Source of the DNA: Chitinophagaceae bacterium
Lineage (GTDB): Bacteria; Bacteroidota; Bacteroidia; Chitinophagales; Chitinophagaceae
NCBI GenBank assembly: GCA_947447465.1
Contig: CANFKE010000003.1
Location: 1 to 64,000 of the forward strand
DNA length: 64,000 nucleotides
Reading direction: 5' to 3'
The translations under genes were made by a program, and so were the position numbers. Within the stretch, counting starts at the first letter, position 1. Every line of letters starts with the position of its first letter. This document shows, piece after piece, positions 63,102 through 64,000 of the stretch. The notes under the pieces were generated by a model that was not told where the DNA came from, made no database searches, and worked only from the letters and a program-made list of their open reading frames with translations.

Positions 63102-64000
63102 ATGCGCAAATCATTGTGGCTGGTAATAGCCGTATTGTCTGTACAGGTATCTTATGCTCAGCACGGGGCTAAGAAAATCACATTAGACGACCTCTATAAA
63201 AATTATACGTTCCGGATTAAAGATGTACCGGGCTTCAATGCCATGCATGATGGCAAGCGTTATACGCAACAGGATGAAGAAAACAAACATCAGTACATAA
63301 GGATCTATGACCTGGAAACAGGCAAAGTAAATAAGACAATATTTGACAACAGCACTCAGACCTATAACGGTACAGAAATAAAGGTCAGCGAATACACTTT
63401 CAGCGCTGATGAGCACAAACTCTTGCTTAAAACTGACAATGAGAACATTTACCGCCGCTCGATATTGCAGCATGTATATGTTTACGATATAGCATCAGGA
63501 GATATAAAACTGCTGGACAAAGACAAGGTGCTGCATGCTACTTTCTCTCCTGACGGCACCAAGGTAGCCTATGTAAAGAACAACAACCTTTACTACAAAG
63601 ACCTGAAAACTGATGAATTGGTACAGATAACTACCGACGGGCAGAAGAACAGCATCATTAATGGTAATTGCGACTGGGTATATGAAGAAGAGTTTTCATT
63701 TACCCGCGCATTTGAATGGAACAGCACAGGAACTCACCTGGCATGGTATCGTTTTGATGAAAGCAAGGTACCTGAATATACTATGGCTAAATATACCGGC
63801 CTGTATCCTGAACAATACACCTATAAATATCCTAAAGCAGGTGAACGTAATTCTGTAATAGAAATTAAGATCTACGACCTGCAAAATAAGAATACTGTAA
63901 AAGCAGACATAGGTCCGGAGACTGATATTTATATACCACGCATCAAATGGACGGAAAGCCCTAAAAGACTATGCGTTTACCGACTCAACCGTCTGCAAAA
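63102..64000 (+). CDS. Dipeptidyl peptidase IV-like S9 peptidase (partial, 3' end outside window)
   Basis: The first 299 codons. A signal peptide (MRKSLWLVIAVLSVQVSYAQ) is followed by DPP IV N-terminal propeller words: YTFRIKDVPGFNAMHDGKRY, YTFSADEHKLLLKTDNENIYRRSILQHVYVYDI, ATFSPDGTKVAYVKNNNLYYKDL. The double-Glu substrate-binding motif WVYEEEF (Glu195-Glu197) that anchors the peptide N-terminus is present. The catalytic alpha/beta-hydrolase domain lies beyond the window. Likely a periplasmic enzyme removing X-Pro/Ala dipeptides. Confidence 0.93.
   Translation, partial: MRKSLWLVIAVLSVQVSYAQHGAKKITLDDLYKNYTFRIKDVPGFNAMHDGKRYTQQDEENKHQYIRIYDLETGKVNKTIFDNSTQTYNGTEIKVSEYTFSADEHKLLLKTDNENIYRRSILQHVYVYDIASGDIKLLDKDKVLHATFSPDGTKVAYVKNNNLYYKDLKTDELVQITTDGQKNSIINGNCDWVYEEEFSFTRAFEWNSTGTHLAWYRFDESKVPEYTMAKYTGLYPEQYTYKYPKAGERNSVIEIKIYDLQNKNTVKADIGPETDIYIPRIKWTESPKRLCVYRLNRLQ

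Overview
The window is from a Bacteroidota chromosome, most likely a Chitinophagaceae-like member. The evidence is the promoter form (TAnnTTTG as the -7 element, often only a few bases before the start codon), the absence of Shine-Dalgarno sequences, a fused CcoN-CcoO cbb3 oxidase, a three-subunit SdhCAB complex, a giant secreted protein with Bacteroidota-type C-terminal modules, and propeller-type sensor kinases. The family-level placement is an inference. I saw no rRNA, tRNA, CRISPR array, transposase or phage gene.

Layout. 1-14780 (minus) is one uninterrupted reading frame of more than 4,900 codons for a modular secreted surface protein; its C-terminus lies outside the window. 15.4-20.8 kb holds a DbpA-type RNA helicase, a CsbD-like protein, a 1-kb non-coding tract of inverted and direct repeats, an SRPBCC protein, lysS and a DUF1684 protein. 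20.9-25.2 kb (minus) holds mlaEFD-like lipid-transport genes and a universal stress protein/patatin pair. 25.2-39.0 kb is an oxygen-related block: a ccoS-ccoNO-ccoQ-ccoP-ccoG-ccoH-TauE/SafE-hemN operon, the copper ATPase ccoI with an unknown Cys/His-rich partner, a coiled-coil protein, and a PAS histidine kinase with a receiver-Crp fusion regulator. 39.2-41.4 kb holds a membrane protein/Coq4-like/MpaB-like cluster and a lipoprotein. Then come fusA, a LytS/LytTR-type two-component pair, a tiny lipoprotein, folC-tonB, yajQ, sdhCAB, an ABC exporter with a LolA-like protein, a GAF protein, marR-usp, an Rrf2 regulator, a sulfur-related operon (Cys-rich leader peptide, hotdog protein, phosphosulfolactate synthase, 1-Cys peroxiredoxin) and the start of a dipeptidyl peptidase IV.

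Two observations stand out. First, five promoters in the 23-37 kb region (mlaE, usp, ccoS, the ccoI operon and the coiled-coil gene) share one geometry: two Crp/Fnr-like boxes (consensus TGAYnnnnRTCA) exactly 22 bp apart, the nearer one centred 29.5 bp from the edge of the -7 octamer. The receiver-Crp protein encoded in the block is the obvious candidate binder, which would make this a FixLJ/FixK-like oxygen-response regulon that also includes lipid transport and stress proteins. Second, a 30-residue peptide with seven Cys codons, followed by a strong intrinsic terminator, sits in front of the phosphosulfolactate synthase operon; this looks like a cysteine-responsive transcription attenuator.

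All functions are read from motifs and family recognition by eye. No database search was run.
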